Positions 8,747-16,665 of a DNA stretch of 52,609 nt are shown one piece after another; position 1 is the first letter of the stretch; the number at the start of each line of letters is the position of its first letter. The position numbers and the translations under genes were made by a program. The stretch lies in the NCBI RefSeq assembly GCF_017368815.1, contig NZ_JAFNME010000022.1, positions 1-52,609 on the forward strand. Reading direction: 5' to 3'. The stretch comes from Comamonas denitrificans (GTDB taxonomy: Bacteria > Pseudomonadota > Gammaproteobacteria > Burkholderiales > Burkholderiaceae_C). The notes under the pieces were generated by a model, which saw nothing but the letters and a program-made list of their open reading frames with translations, was not told the DNA's origin and did not search any database.

Positions 8747-9358
8747 TCAATGGATAAACAACAGCGCCAGCAGCGCCGGCAGCAGCAGCCCCAGGCCCAG
8801 CACCGGCCAGGCCATGGGGCGGTTTTTGGCGTGCAGGTACAAGATGCCCACGCCGGTGGCGCTGAACAGCACGCAGGCGATGGCAAAAATGTCAATGAAC
8901 CAGCGCCAGGCTGCGCCGGTGTTGCGGCCTTTGTGCAGGTCGTTGAAATACGAAATCCAGCCCCGGTCGGTGCGCTCGTATTCGGCCTGGCCATCGGGCA
9001 GGCTGATGCGCAGCCAGGCATCGCCACCGGGGCGCGGCAGGGACAGGTACACCTCGTCCTCAGAGAATTCGGCCTCGCGCCCGGCGGTGGCAATCTGCCA
9101 GGTGCTGTCCAGCCAGGCCTGCAAGGCAGGGGGCAGGGGGGCGTGGCCGGTAGGCAAATCGTGCAGCAGCGCGGCGGGCACCTGCGCCTGCCGCTGGGTC
9201 ACCTGGGGGCGGCCCTCAATATCGGCGGCGTGGTTCAGCGTAAAGCCAGTGATGGAAAACAGCAGCATGGTCACCAGGCTGACGGCGGCGCTGACCCAAT
9301 GCCATTGGTGCAAAGTTTTCAGCCAGCGGGCGCGAACAGAGGGGGCAGAGGTGGTCAT
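8747..9358 (-). CDS. PepSY-associated transmembrane protein
   Basis: The 203-residue protein has the layout of short PepSY-associated membrane proteins: a cytosolic N-terminus, helix 1 near residues 20-42 (VSAAVSLVTMLLFSITGFTLNH), a periplasmic PepSY-like segment, the conserved FNDLHKGRNTG motif, and two C-terminal helices (WFIDIFAIACVLFSATGVGILYL and VLGLGLLLPALLALLF). Related proteins carry electrons or heme across the inner membrane, with histidines in the HQWHW and DLHKG segments as likely ligands. It is the first gene of the five-gene cluster and overlaps no neighbour. A Fur-like box lies about 50 bp upstream. A role as the membrane electron carrier between the NADPH flavoprotein and the DUF2271 protein is inferred from order. 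Confidence 0.85.
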   Translation of the reverse strand: MTTSAPSVRARWLKTLHQWHWVSAAVSLVTMLLFSITGFTLNHAADIEGRPQVTQRQAQVPAALLHDLPTGHAPLPPALQAWLDSTWQIATAGREAEFSEDEVYLSLPRPGGDAWLRISLPDGQAEYERTDRGWISYFNDLHKGRNTGAAWRWFIDIFAIACVLFSATGVGILYLHAKNRPMAWPVLGLGLLLPALLALLFIH

Positions 9359-9406
9359 GCAAAAAAGGTGGGCAATTAGCGTGCAAAGCCGTGCATTCTA
9401 GCGAAT

Positions 9407-9425
9407 CTAAATGAAAATGAATCCC
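9407..9425 (-). promoter_or_regulatory. Fur-like box in front of the PepSY-DUF2271 cluster
   Basis: The plus strand reads AAATGAAAATGAATCCC from 9409, matching 11 of 19 positions of the classical 19-bp Fur site, with the AATGA-AAT core intact. On the minus strand a TAGAAT (9395-9400) could be the -10 element, so the box would overlap the promoter. An iron link fits the PepSY gene content, but the match is imperfect. Confidence 0.4.
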
Positions 9426-9520
9426 ATCTACAAAGATTTGCCAACTCTTTACATCCGCGCCACTGTGCAGCGCTGGCGTACCATTGCGGGCTTCGTTTTT
9501 TGCGACTTACGGATGCTTTT

Positions 9521-10615
9521 ATGCCCACTGCTTTTGCTGCCCCGCCTGCCTGCCATGCCCCGTTGATCATTGATATTGCGGGCACTGCGCTGACGGACAT
9601 CGACCGCCAACGCCTGGCCCATCCCCTGGTTGGCGGCATGATTTTGTTTGGCCGCAACTGGCACGACCGTGCCCAGCTCACTGCCCTGTGCGCCCAGATC
9701 AAGGCGCTGCGCCCTGATCTGCTCATTTGCGTCGATCACGAAGGCGGGCGCGTGCAGCGCTTTCGCACCGATGGGTTCACCCACCTGCCCGCCATGGGCG
9801 TGCTGGGCCAGTTGTGGACGCAGGCCAGCCCCGAACGCGCCCGCCAGGCAGCGCTGGCCTGCGGCTACGTGCTGGCGGCCGAACTGCGCGCCTGCGGGGT
9901 GGATTTAAGTTTTACCCCCGTGCTGGATTTGGATTGGGGCACCAGCGCCATCATTGGCGACCGCAGCTTTGGCCGCGACCCGGCCACCGTCACCAGCCTG
10001 GCGCAAAGCCTGATGCACGGCCTGCTGCAGGCGGGTATGGCCAACTGCGGCAAGCATTTTCCGGGGCACGGCTTTGCCGCAGCCGATTCGCACGTGGCCA
10101 TGCCGGTGGATGAGCGCCGCCTTGCGGCCATTCTGGCCGACGATGCCGCCCCCTATCCCTGGCTGGCGCAGGTGCTCACCAGCGTCATGCCTGCGCACAT
10201 TGTTTACCCCGAGGTGGACAGCCGCCCCGCTGGCTTCAGCGCCCGCTGGCTGCAAGACATCCTGCGCGGCCAGCTTGGCTTTGACGGGGTGATCTTCAGC
10301 GACGACCTGAGCATGGAGGGCGCGCGCATCATCGACGGCGCACCCGTCAGCTACACCGCCGCCGCCCTGGCCGCCTTGCACGCGGGCTGCGATGCCGTGC
10401 TGCTGTGCAACCAAAGCGTGGGCGATGGCCAGCCGGTCGATGCCTTGCTGGCCGGTTTGGCCGCCGCGCAAACCGCTGGGCGCTGGCAGCCCAGCGCCTC
10501 CAGCGCCCAGCGCATGGCCCGCTTGCGGCCCACGGCCCCGGCGCAGGATTGGGCCGCCTTGCAGCACGATGCGCGTTACCAGCAGGCGCTGTGTTTACTC
10601 CCAGCCCTTGAATAA
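9521..10615 (+). CDS. nagZ: Beta-N-acetylhexosaminidase NagZ
   Basis: NagZ is a cytosolic family 3 glycosidase that removes GlcNAc from 1,6-anhydro-muropeptides during cell-wall recycling. The 364-residue product shows the GGMILFGRN and DHEGGRVQRF segments, the FTPVLDLD block, the substrate motif KHFPGHG with the following DSH, whose histidine is the general acid/base in this family, and the nucleophile aspartate in VIFSDDLSMEGA. The ATG at 9521 fits the family N-terminus. A TTG at 9500 would add seven residues and is less likely. The gene is divergent from the PepSY cluster and 14 bp ahead of the phosphofructokinase gene, so the two may be cotranscribed. Confidence 0.95.
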   Translation: MPTAFAAPPACHAPLIIDIAGTALTDIDRQRLAHPLVGGMILFGRNWHDRAQLTALCAQIKALRPDLLICVDHEGGRVQRFRTDGFTHLPAMGVLGQLWTQASPERARQAALACGYVLAAELRACGVDLSFTPVLDLDWGTSAIIGDRSFGRDPATVTSLAQSLMHGLLQAGMANCGKHFPGHGFAAADSHVAMPVDERRLAAILADDAAPYPWLAQVLTSVMPAHIVYPEVDSRPAGFSARWLQDILRGQLGFDGVIFSDDLSMEGARIIDGAPVSYTAAALAALHAGCDAVLLCNQSVGDGQPVDALLAGLAAAQTAGRWQPSASSAQRMARLRPTAPAQDWAALQHDARYQQALCLLPALE

Positions 10616-10629
10616 GAAAGACTTCCCCC

Positions 10630-11697
10630 ATGAAAGTTGGCATCCTCACCGGCGGCGGCGACTGCCCCGGATTGAACGCCGTCATCCGCGCCGTGACCAA
10701 ATCCTTGATCGGCTATGGCCAGTGCGAGGTGCTGGGCATTGCCGACGGTTTTGAAGGCCTGATGGCCCCGCAGCCGCAGGCATGGCCTTTGCGCTGGGAC
10801 GATGTCTCGGGCATCTTGCACCGGGGCGGCACCATTTTGGGTACCAGCAACAGCGCCAATCCCTTGAAAGATGCCGCCACCTTGGCCCAGGTGCAGGCCA
10901 ATGTGCAGGCGCTGGGGCTGAAGGTGGTGGTGGCCATTGGCGGCGATGGCACCATGAGCCTGGCGCACGGCGTGGCCCAGGCCACGGGCATGCACTGCGT
11001 GGGCGTGCCCAAGACCATTGACAACGATATTGCCCACTGCGAGCGCAGCTTTGGCTTTGATACGGCCGTGGCCACCGTCACCGAGGCCCTGCACCGGGTC
11101 GAAAGCACGGCCAACAGCCACCACCGCGTGATGATTGTCGAAACCATGGGCCGCCATGCCGGCTGGTTGGCGCTGGAGGCGGGGCTGGCCGGCGGGGCCG
11201 ATGTGATCTTGCTGCCCGAGATGGATTACGACGTGTCCACCATCGCTGCCACCTGCCGCCGCCGCGAAGAGCGCCAGCGCTACACCATCATCTGCATTGG
11301 CGAAGGGGCCAAGCAAAGCGGTGCCGACCAGACCGTGCAGGCCCGTGTCGAGGGTAGCCCCGACCCGGTGCGCCTGGGCGGTGTTGGCCACGTCTTGCGC
11401 GAGCAATTGCAGCCCTACCTGAAAAGCGAGGTGCGTACCACCGTGCTGGGCCACGTTCAGCGCGGCGGTGACCCCACGCCCTACGACCGCGTGCTGGCCA
11501 CCCGCTACGGCCACAAAGCCGCGCAACTGGTGCTGGCCGGGCAGTTTGGCCAGATGGTGACCCTGCAAAACGGCCACATCGGCAGCGTGCCGATTGCCCA
11601 GGTGGCCAACACCCAGCGCAAGGTGCCGCTGGACCATGAGCTATTGGTCATGGCGCGGGACATCGGCATTTGCTTGGGTGAGCGGGCTGCTGGGTGA
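10630..11697 (+). CDS. pfkA: 6-phosphofructokinase, group III-like
   Basis: The enzyme phosphorylates fructose 6-phosphate to the 1,6-bisphosphate. The 355-residue protein shows GGGDCPGLNAVIR at the nucleotide site, AIGGDGT at residues 102-108, VPKTIDND at 126-133 with the catalytic aspartate, MGRHAGW at 173-179 and the C-terminal LGHVQRGGDPTPYDR. Glycine at the position following GGD favours ATP use, where pyrophosphate enzymes have a second aspartate. The lysine in PKTIDND is shared with pyrophosphate-dependent and group III enzymes, unlike the glycine of E. coli PfkA. Phosphoryl donor is therefore not settled by sequence. It follows nagZ by 14 bp and converges on the LysR gene with no clear terminator. 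Confidence 0.93.
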   Translation: MKVGILTGGGDCPGLNAVIRAVTKSLIGYGQCEVLGIADGFEGLMAPQPQAWPLRWDDVSGILHRGGTILGTSNSANPLKDAATLAQVQANVQALGLKVVVAIGGDGTMSLAHGVAQATGMHCVGVPKTIDNDIAHCERSFGFDTAVATVTEALHRVESTANSHHRVMIVETMGRHAGWLALEAGLAGGADVILLPEMDYDVSTIAATCRRREERQRYTIICIGEGAKQSGADQTVQARVEGSPDPVRLGGVGHVLREQLQPYLKSEVRTTVLGHVQRGGDPTPYDRVLATRYGHKAAQLVLAGQFGQMVTLQNGHIGSVPIAQVANTQRKVPLDHELLVMARDIGICLGERAAG

Positions 11698-11720
11698 TGC
11701 CTGTCTGCCTGCCTGCCGAC

Positions 11721-12641
11721 TCAGCCCAGCGCAGGGTGCTCCAGGGGCTGGGCGCACACCTGCAAATGCGCCACCAGCGCTGCAGCAAAGCCGGACAGCG
11801 CCCGGCCTTGGCGCGTGCAAATATGCAAGTCGCGCTGCGCCCAGGGCTCCTGCAACTCCAGCACCGCCAGCGGATGGCGTGCGCTGGTGGCTGGTAAGGC
11901 GCTGCGCGGCACCATGCCGATGCCCACCCCGGCGCTGACCATGCGGCAGACGGCCTCGAAGCTGCGCACCTGAATGCGCACATCCAGATGCTGGCCCAGC
12001 GCGGCAGCGGCGTTCATGGTGAAGGTGTGGATGGCCGAGCCGGTGTGCAGCATGACAAAGGCATGCTCCAGCACCTGGGCAAAGCGCAGCGGCCCGCGCC
12101 CGGCCAGGGCGTGGTCTTGGGGGGTGATGAGCACCAGCCGGTCGCGCCGGTAGGGCTGCAACTGCACGCTGCTGCCATCAATGGCGCTGCTATCGGCCAG
12201 CACGCCCAGCTCGATCTCGCCGTGGGCCACGGCCAGGGCAATGTCGCTGCTGGTGCGCTCTTCCAGCGTCACGCTGACCTGGGGGTGCTGGCGCAAAAAG
12301 CTGGCCAGATCGTCCGGCAGAAAAGTGTGCGTGGCATGGGTGTTGGCCCACAGGCTGACATGGCCGCGCACGCCGCTGGCAAAGGGCGAGAGGTTGGCGT
12401 GCATTTGCTCCAGCGCCGCCAACACCTGCCGGGCATTGCGCAGCAGGGCCTCCCCGGCGCGGGTCAGGGCCACGCCCCGGGCCTGGCGTTGAAACAATTG
12501 GGCCCCCAGGGCCGCCTCCAGCCGTTGCAAACGGTGGCTGGCCGAGGACGGAGCCAAAAACGCCCGCGCTGCACCGCGCGTGAGGTTGCCCTCTTCGGCA
12601 ATGGCGACAAACAGGCGCAGGTCGGTCAGGTCGTAGTGCAT
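11721..12641 (-). CDS. LysR-family transcriptional regulator
   Basis: A 306-residue regulator with the LysR winged helix-turn-helix at residues about 1-62 (LRLFVAIAEEGNLTRGAA, SSASHRLQRLEAALGAQLF, GVALTRAGEALL). The usual two-lobe effector-binding domain follows (residues 90-300), with the SAGVGIGMVPRSAL block in lobe 2. It is divergent from the EamA transporter gene, a common pairing in which the regulator controls the exporter and itself. A candidate ATTCG-N7-CGAAT site lies between them at 12675. The effector cannot be told from sequence. Confidence 0.93.
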   Translation of the reverse strand: MHYDLTDLRLFVAIAEEGNLTRGAARAFLAPSSASHRLQRLEAALGAQLFQRQARGVALTRAGEALLRNARQVLAALEQMHANLSPFASGVRGHVSLWANTHATHTFLPDDLASFLRQHPQVSVTLEERTSSDIALAVAHGEIELGVLADSSAIDGSSVQLQPYRRDRLVLITPQDHALAGRGPLRFAQVLEHAFVMLHTGSAIHTFTMNAAAALGQHLDVRIQVRSFEAVCRMVSAGVGIGMVPRSALPATSARHPLAVLELQEPWAQRDLHICTRQGRALSGFAAALVAHLQVCAQPLEHPALG

Positions 12642-12674
12642 GGCGGTGCTGGGTGGTGAAGCTGGTGGTTAAGC

Positions 12675-12691
12675 ATTCGTTTTTGACGAAT
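12675..12691. promoter_or_regulatory. Candidate LysR operator
   Basis: ATTCG-N7-CGAAT is a perfect five-base dyad that also contains the LysR-type T-N11-A pattern (TTC-N9-GAA). It lies 34 bp upstream of the LysR gene start and 117 bp upstream of the EamA gene start, the right place for control of both. Confidence 0.45.
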
Positions 12692-12807
12692 TCTGTGCTG
12701 GGTGATGGGCAATTGTGCAATGGGTGGCGGGCGGGCACCATTCGCGCCCATCGTATGTCCGCTGGGTGGTCGGCGGATGGTTCCCAAATTTTTTGCACTG
12801 TTCTCGT

Positions 12808-13794
12808 ATGCCTTGGAAACATTGGTCTGCCGAACGCCTCGGGCTGGCGCTTGCTGTGCTGGCGGCGCTGGGTTTTTCGTTCAAAGCCATTTTTGTCAAG
12901 CTGGCCTATGCCGTGCCCCAGCCGGTGGCGGTGGATGCGGTCACGCTGCTGGCGCTGCGCATGGCGTTTTCGCTGCCATTTTTCGCCTGGATGGGCTGGC
13001 GTGCGCACCGGGCGGCCGGTGGTGCCGGGCTGGATCGGCGCAGCCTGGTGTGGGTGGTGGCGCTGGGGCTGCTGGGGTACTACGGTGCCAGCATTCTGGA
13101 TTTTTTGGGGCTGCAATACATCAGCGCCAGCCTGGAGCGGCTGATTTTGTTCACCTACCCGCTGCTGACCATCCTGATTGGCGTGTTCTTTTTTGGTAAG
13201 CGCCTGGGGTGGCCAGAGGGCGCAGCGCTGCTGCTGTCGTATGCCGGGATTGGGCTGGCCTTTGCCCACGACCTGCACCTGACCGCCGATATGCGCACCG
13301 TGCTGCTGGGGTCGGCGCTGGTGCTGGGCTCGGCCCTGTCCTACGCCTTTTACCAAGCGGGCAGCGAACCGGCCATTGCCCGGCTGGGGGCCATGCGCTT
13401 CAGCGCCCTGGCGCTGCTGGTGTCCACCTTCGCCACTCTGGCGCACTTTGCCGCCACCCAGCCGCTGGCCGCCTTGCAGCAACCGCTGCCGGTGTACGGC
13501 CACGCGCTGGGCATGGCGGTGTTCTCCACCGTGCTGCCGGTGCTGATGACCTCGGCCGCCATCCGCCACATTGGCGCAGGGCGCACGGCGCTGGTCGGCT
13601 CGCTGGGGCCGGTGATGACGATTTTCTTCAGCGCCTGGTTGCTGGGCGAAGCCCTGTCCTGGTGGCAACTGGGCGGTGCCGCCCTGGTGCTGTCCGGCGT
13701 GCTGCTGATCGGCATCAGCCGCCAACGCACCACCAGCCGCCCGGCTGCAGCGGCGCAGCCAGCAAAGCCGCCCCACCTAGCAGCGCATCGGTAA
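12808..13794 (+). CDS. EamA/DMT-family membrane transporter
   Basis: The 328-residue protein belongs to the drug/metabolite transporter superfamily, with two five-helix EamA repeats and about ten transmembrane segments (for example LGLALAVLAALGFSFKAIF near residue 10 and VLPVLMTSAAIRHIGAGRTALVGSLGPV near 250). Members export amino acids, metabolites or drugs; the substrate is unknown. The ATG at 12808 (MPWKHWSAERLG) is chosen because the upstream extension to 12715 is not membrane-like. The C-terminal tail from about residue 312 (RPAAAAQPAKPP...) and the stop codon lie in the first GC-rich repeat copy, so the tail is probably repeat-derived. It is divergent from the LysR gene. Confidence 0.9.
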   Translation: MPWKHWSAERLGLALAVLAALGFSFKAIFVKLAYAVPQPVAVDAVTLLALRMAFSLPFFAWMGWRAHRAAGGAGLDRRSLVWVVALGLLGYYGASILDFLGLQYISASLERLILFTYPLLTILIGVFFFGKRLGWPEGAALLLSYAGIGLAFAHDLHLTADMRTVLLGSALVLGSALSYAFYQAGSEPAIARLGAMRFSALALLVSTFATLAHFAATQPLAALQQPLPVYGHALGMAVFSTVLPVLMTSAAIRHIGAGRTALVGSLGPVMTIFFSAWLLGEALSWWQLGGAALVLSGVLLIGISRQRTTSRPAAAAQPAKPPHLAAHR

Positions 13795-13978
13795 GAGCGC
13801 AGCCGCCATAACCAGCAAGTCGCCTCCCGTCTGACTCGCCGTAGCTGTTTGAACGGAGCGCCGCAGGCGCGAAGTGAGTTTTACGGCGGGTATCCAAAGC
13901 TGCGCAGCACGCCTTCTTTGCTGACTTTCTTGCGCGCGCAAGAAAGTTAGTCGCCCGCCGGGGCGAGTCCCGGCCAGC
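13745..13978 (+). repeat. GC-rich interspersed repeat, copy A
   Basis: First of four related elements of about 235 bp. In this orientation it runs CAGCGCATC, AGAGCGCAGCCGCCATAACC, CCCGTCTGACTC, GCGCCGCAGGCGCGAAG, then the palindrome TTTCTTGCGCGCGCAAGAAA (13926-13945), and ends in CGCCCGCCGGGGCGAGTCCCGGCCAGC. Its left end overlaps the last codons of the EamA gene. It lies between convergent genes, and short reading frames across it are not considered real. The rest of this gene-free stretch, 13979-14098, is AT-rich. Confidence 0.88.
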
Positions 13979-13999
13979 CAACCACCAATCAAAAAAGAA

Positions 14000-14045
14000 A
14001 GCTACTACCGCACACAGTCATTAGCTTTCAAAGCAATAAAGCTAA
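14000..14045 (+). repeat. AT-rich repeat beside copy A
   Basis: AGCTACTACCGCACAC (14000-14015) is nearly the same as the words at 35582 and 7317. A perfect 8-bp stem, TTAGCTTT (14021-14028) with AAAGCTAA (14038-14045), follows. It lacks a T tract for either strand, so it is not a standard terminator. It starts 22 bp after GC-rich copy A. Confidence 0.6.
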
Positions 14046-14098
14046 AATATCAATAAATACAAGCGCAACAAGCTACAAAAAACATAATCAATCCCTGC

Positions 14099-14590
14099 TC
14101 ACCCCAAGTCCCACTGCGTCCCAAACTTCGCCCGCTTGGTCGCAAAAAACGCCTTCGCATTGCGCACATTGGCCGGTTGGGTAAACAGCGCCTGGCTGAC
14201 GCGCAGGTAATCGGGCATATCGCGGCAGGCCAGCACCAGCACAAAGTCGGGGCCGGGGCTGACGCGCCAGCACTGCTGCACCGCCGGGTGGGCGCAGGCC
14301 AGGTGCTCAAAAGCATCCAGCGCCTCGGCGTGCTGGCGCTCCAGCGTCACCTCGACCAGGGCCTGCAGGCCCGGCCCCTGCACCGCGCTGAGGGCCTGCG
14401 GGCCGAGGATGGCCACTTGCTTCTCCAGCACGCCGCGCTCCCACAGCCGTTTGACCCGGCGCAAACAGGTGGGGGCCGAGATGCCCACGGCAGCGGCCAG
14501 CGCTTGGTTGCTGCGGCTGGCATCGGTTTGCAAAAGGGTGAGCAATTGCAAGTCGATGGCATCGAAATCGGTGTTTTTAATTTCATCCAT
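14099..14590 (-). CDS. Lrp/AsnC-family transcriptional regulator
   Basis: The 163-residue protein has the AsnC-type helix-turn-helix at residues about 8-65 (DAIDLQLLTLLQTDASRSNQALAAAVGIS, in parts, then CLRRVKRLWERGVLEK) and a C-terminal RAM ligand-binding domain (LVEVTLERQHAEALDAF, the CWRVSPGPDFVLVLAC turn, ANVRNAKAFF). Such proteins usually bind amino acids and act locally. It is divergent from glmS. Two TGAA-N7-TTCA type 15-bp palindromes lie directly before its start codon, so it very likely represses itself. Control of glmS is possible but unproven. Confidence 0.93.
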   Translation of the reverse strand: MDEIKNTDFDAIDLQLLTLLQTDASRSNQALAAAVGISAPTCLRRVKRLWERGVLEKQVAILGPQALSAVQGPGLQALVEVTLERQHAEALDAFEHLACAHPAVQQCWRVSPGPDFVLVLACRDMPDYLRVSQALFTQPANVRNAKAFFATKRAKFGTQWDLG

Positions 14591-14600
14591 AAACTGATTA

Positions 14601-14644
14601 TGAAATTATTTTTCAGAATCAAGGGTGGTTGAATTTAAATTTCA
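14601..14644. promoter_or_regulatory. Tandem Lrp-type operators
   Basis: TGAAATTATTTTTCA (14601-14615) and TGAATTTAAATTTCA (14630-14644) are two 15-bp inverted repeats with centres 29 bp apart, close to three helical turns. The first is embedded in a longer dyad, with GATT on its left and AATC on its right. Size and AT-rich centre match the general form of Lrp/AsnC sites. They start 11 bp upstream of the regulator start codon. Confidence 0.6.
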
Positions 14645-14766
14645 TCTTCGCTAGATAAGTTAATTTTTATTTCTTTTGACTTCTTCTAGGATGGCGCACA
14701 TTGCAGTTTTATGCGGTTTTTGTGCGCTTTTCGCGTGGTTTTGGCTTTCTTGGAAGGAATGGTTGT

Positions 14767-16665
14767 ATGTGTGGCATCGTCGCGTCTGTCTCGAATCGCA
14801 ACATCGTGCCCCTGCTGGTGCAGGGCTTGCAGCGGCTGGAATACCGGGGCTATGACTCCTGTGGCGTGGCCGTACACCGCATGGTCAGTGGCTCGCCCAT
14901 CAGCCAGGGCCTGGAGCGCACCCGCAGCACGGCGCGGGTGGCGCAATTGCTGGCGCAGGTACAGACCGAGGATTTTCAGGGCCTGACCGGCATCGCCCAC
15001 ACCCGCTGGGCCACGCACGGCGCACCGGCCGTGGCCAACGCCCACCCGCACTTTAGCTACGGCCCCGGCCTGGATGCGGGCAGCGGCGTGCCCGCGCGCG
15101 TGGCCCTGGTACACAACGGCATCATCGAAAACTACGAGGAACTGCGCCGCCAGCTGCAGGCCAAGGGCTATGTGTTTACCAGCCAGACGGACACCGAAGT
15201 CATCGGCCACCTGGTCGATAGCCTGTACAACGGCGACCTGTTCGAGGCCGTCAAAGCCGCCCGCACTGAATTGCGCGGGGCCTACGCCATTGCCGTGCTG
15301 CACAAGGACGAGCCGCACCGCGTGGTGGGGGCGCGTGCTGGCTCGCCCCTGGTGCTGGGTGTGGGGCGCGATGAAAATGAATTTTTCCTGGCCAGCGACC
15401 CCATGGCCATTGCCGGGGTGACCGATCAAATCGTGTACCTGGAAGAGGGCGATTTGGTCGATTTGCAGCCGGGCCGCTACTGGCTGGCCGATAAAACCGG
15501 CCATGTGCTGCTGCCCGAGCAGCGCCCGGTCAAAACCGTGCAGGCCTTCAGCGGCGCGGTGGAGTTGGGGCCGTACCGCCACTACATGCAAAAAGAGATT
15601 TTTGAGCAACCCGATGCCATCGCCAACACCCTGGACGGCATCAGCGCCATCGTGCCGGAGCTGTTCGATGGGGCCGATGGCAACGCTGCCTGGCGCGTGT
15701 TCAAGGACATCGACCGCGTGCTCATCCTGGCGTGTGGCACCAGCTACTACAGCGGCTGCACCGCCAAATACTGGCTGGAGTCGATTGCCGGCATCCCCTG
15801 CAGCGTGGAGGTGGCCAGCGAATACCGCTACCGCACCAGCGTGCCCGAGCCGCGCACCCTGGTCGTCACCATCAGCCAATCGGGCGAAACCGCCGACACC
15901 CTGGCCGCCCTGCGCCACGCGCAAAGCCTGGGCCTGACGCAGACGCTGACCATCTGCAACGTGGCCACCAGCGCCATGGTGCGCGAGTGCAAGCTGCGCT
16001 ACATCACCCGCGCGGGGGTCGAAATTGGCGTGGCCAGCACCAAAGCCTTCACCACCCAGCTGGCCGGGCTGTTTTTGCTGACGCTGGTGCTGGCGCAAAC
16101 CAAGGGCCGCTTGACCGAGGCGCAAGAGCAGGACTATTTAACCGCCATGCGCCACCTGCCCATGGCCCTGCAGGCCGTGCTGGCGCTGGAGCCGCAAATC
16201 GTCAGCTGGGCCGAAGACTTCGCCAAGCGCGAAAACGCCCTGTTCCTGGGCCGGGGCCGCCACTACCCGATTGCGCTGGAAGGGGCGCTCAAGCTCAAAG
16301 AAATCAGCTACATCCACGCCGAGGCCTACCCGGCTGGCGAGCTCAAACACGGCCCGCTGGCGCTGGTCGATGCCGCCATGCCGGTGGTAACCGTCGCGCC
16401 CAACGATGAGTTGCTGGAAAAGCTCAAAAGCAATATGCAAGAAGTGCGCGCGCGCGGCGGCGTGCTCTATGTGCTGGCCGATGCCGACACGCACATTGAA
16501 AGCGCCGAGGGCCTGCATGTGATTCGCATGCCCGAGCACTACGGGGCGCTGTCGCCCATCCTGCACGTGGTGCCGCTGCAATTGCTGGCGTACCACACCG
16601 CCGTGGCCCGCGGCACCGATGTGGACAAGCCCAGGAACCTTGCCAAGAGTGTGACGGTTGAATAA
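14767..16665 (+). CDS. glmS: Glutamine--fructose-6-phosphate aminotransferase GlmS
   Basis: GlmS makes glucosamine 6-phosphate, the entry step to peptidoglycan and lipid A amino sugars. The product begins MCGIVASVS, so Cys2 becomes the N-terminal nucleophile after Met removal. The glutaminase domain has THGAPA and [14 protein letters not shown]. Two SIS sugar-binding domains follow ([45 protein letters not shown]). The end is [20 protein letters not shown] ribosome binding site fixes the start at 14767. At 632 residues it is slightly longer than the E. coli 609, partly from a loop after [11 protein letters not shown]. The last twelve codons use codons unlike the rest (AGG, CTT, AGT, GTT). A second copy of that end lies 156 bp downstream. 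Confidence 0.97.
   Translation: MCGIVASVSNRNIVPLLVQGLQRLEYRGYDSCGVAVHRMVSGSPISQGLERTRSTARVAQLLAQVQTEDFQGLTGIAHTRWATHGAPAVANAHPHFSYGPGLDAGSGVPARVALVHNGIIENYEELRRQLQAKGYVFTSQTDTEVIGHLVDSLYNGDLFEAVKAARTELRGAYAIAVLHKDEPHRVVGARAGSPLVLGVGRDENEFFLASDPMAIAGVTDQIVYLEEGDLVDLQPGRYWLADKTGHVLLPEQRPVKTVQAFSGAVELGPYRHYMQKEIFEQPDAIANTLDGISAIVPELFDGADGNAAWRVFKDIDRVLILACGTSYYSGCTAKYWLESIAGIPCSVEVASEYRYRTSVPEPRTLVVTISQSGETADTLAALRHAQSLGLTQTLTICNVATSAMVRECKLRYITRAGVEIGVASTKAFTTQLAGLFLLTLVLAQTKGRLTEAQEQDYLTAMRHLPMALQAVLALEPQIVSWAEDFAKRENALFLGRGRHYPIALEGALKLKEISYIHAEAYPAGELKHGPLALVDAAMPVVTVAPNDELLEKLKSNMQEVRARGGVLYVLADADTHIESAEGLHVIRMPEHYGALSPILHVVPLQLLAYHTAVARGTDVDKPRNLAKSVTVE

Noticed and set aside
12190-13776. 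A 528-codon minus-strand frame across the LysR and EamA genes
   Set aside because: It spans two well-supported genes and is Gln/Arg/Gly-rich with no recognisable domain. It is an artefact of base composition.
13777-13992. Short predicted proteins over the GC-rich repeat copies (also near 16818, 35268 and 40310)
   Set aside because: They are translations of the repeat itself, in several frames and with different ends at each copy, so they are not conserved genes.
14591-14766. A glmS ribozyme or riboswitch in the glmS leader
   Set aside because: The leader is short and AT-rich with no ribozyme core. That ribozyme is a feature of Gram-positive bacteria.
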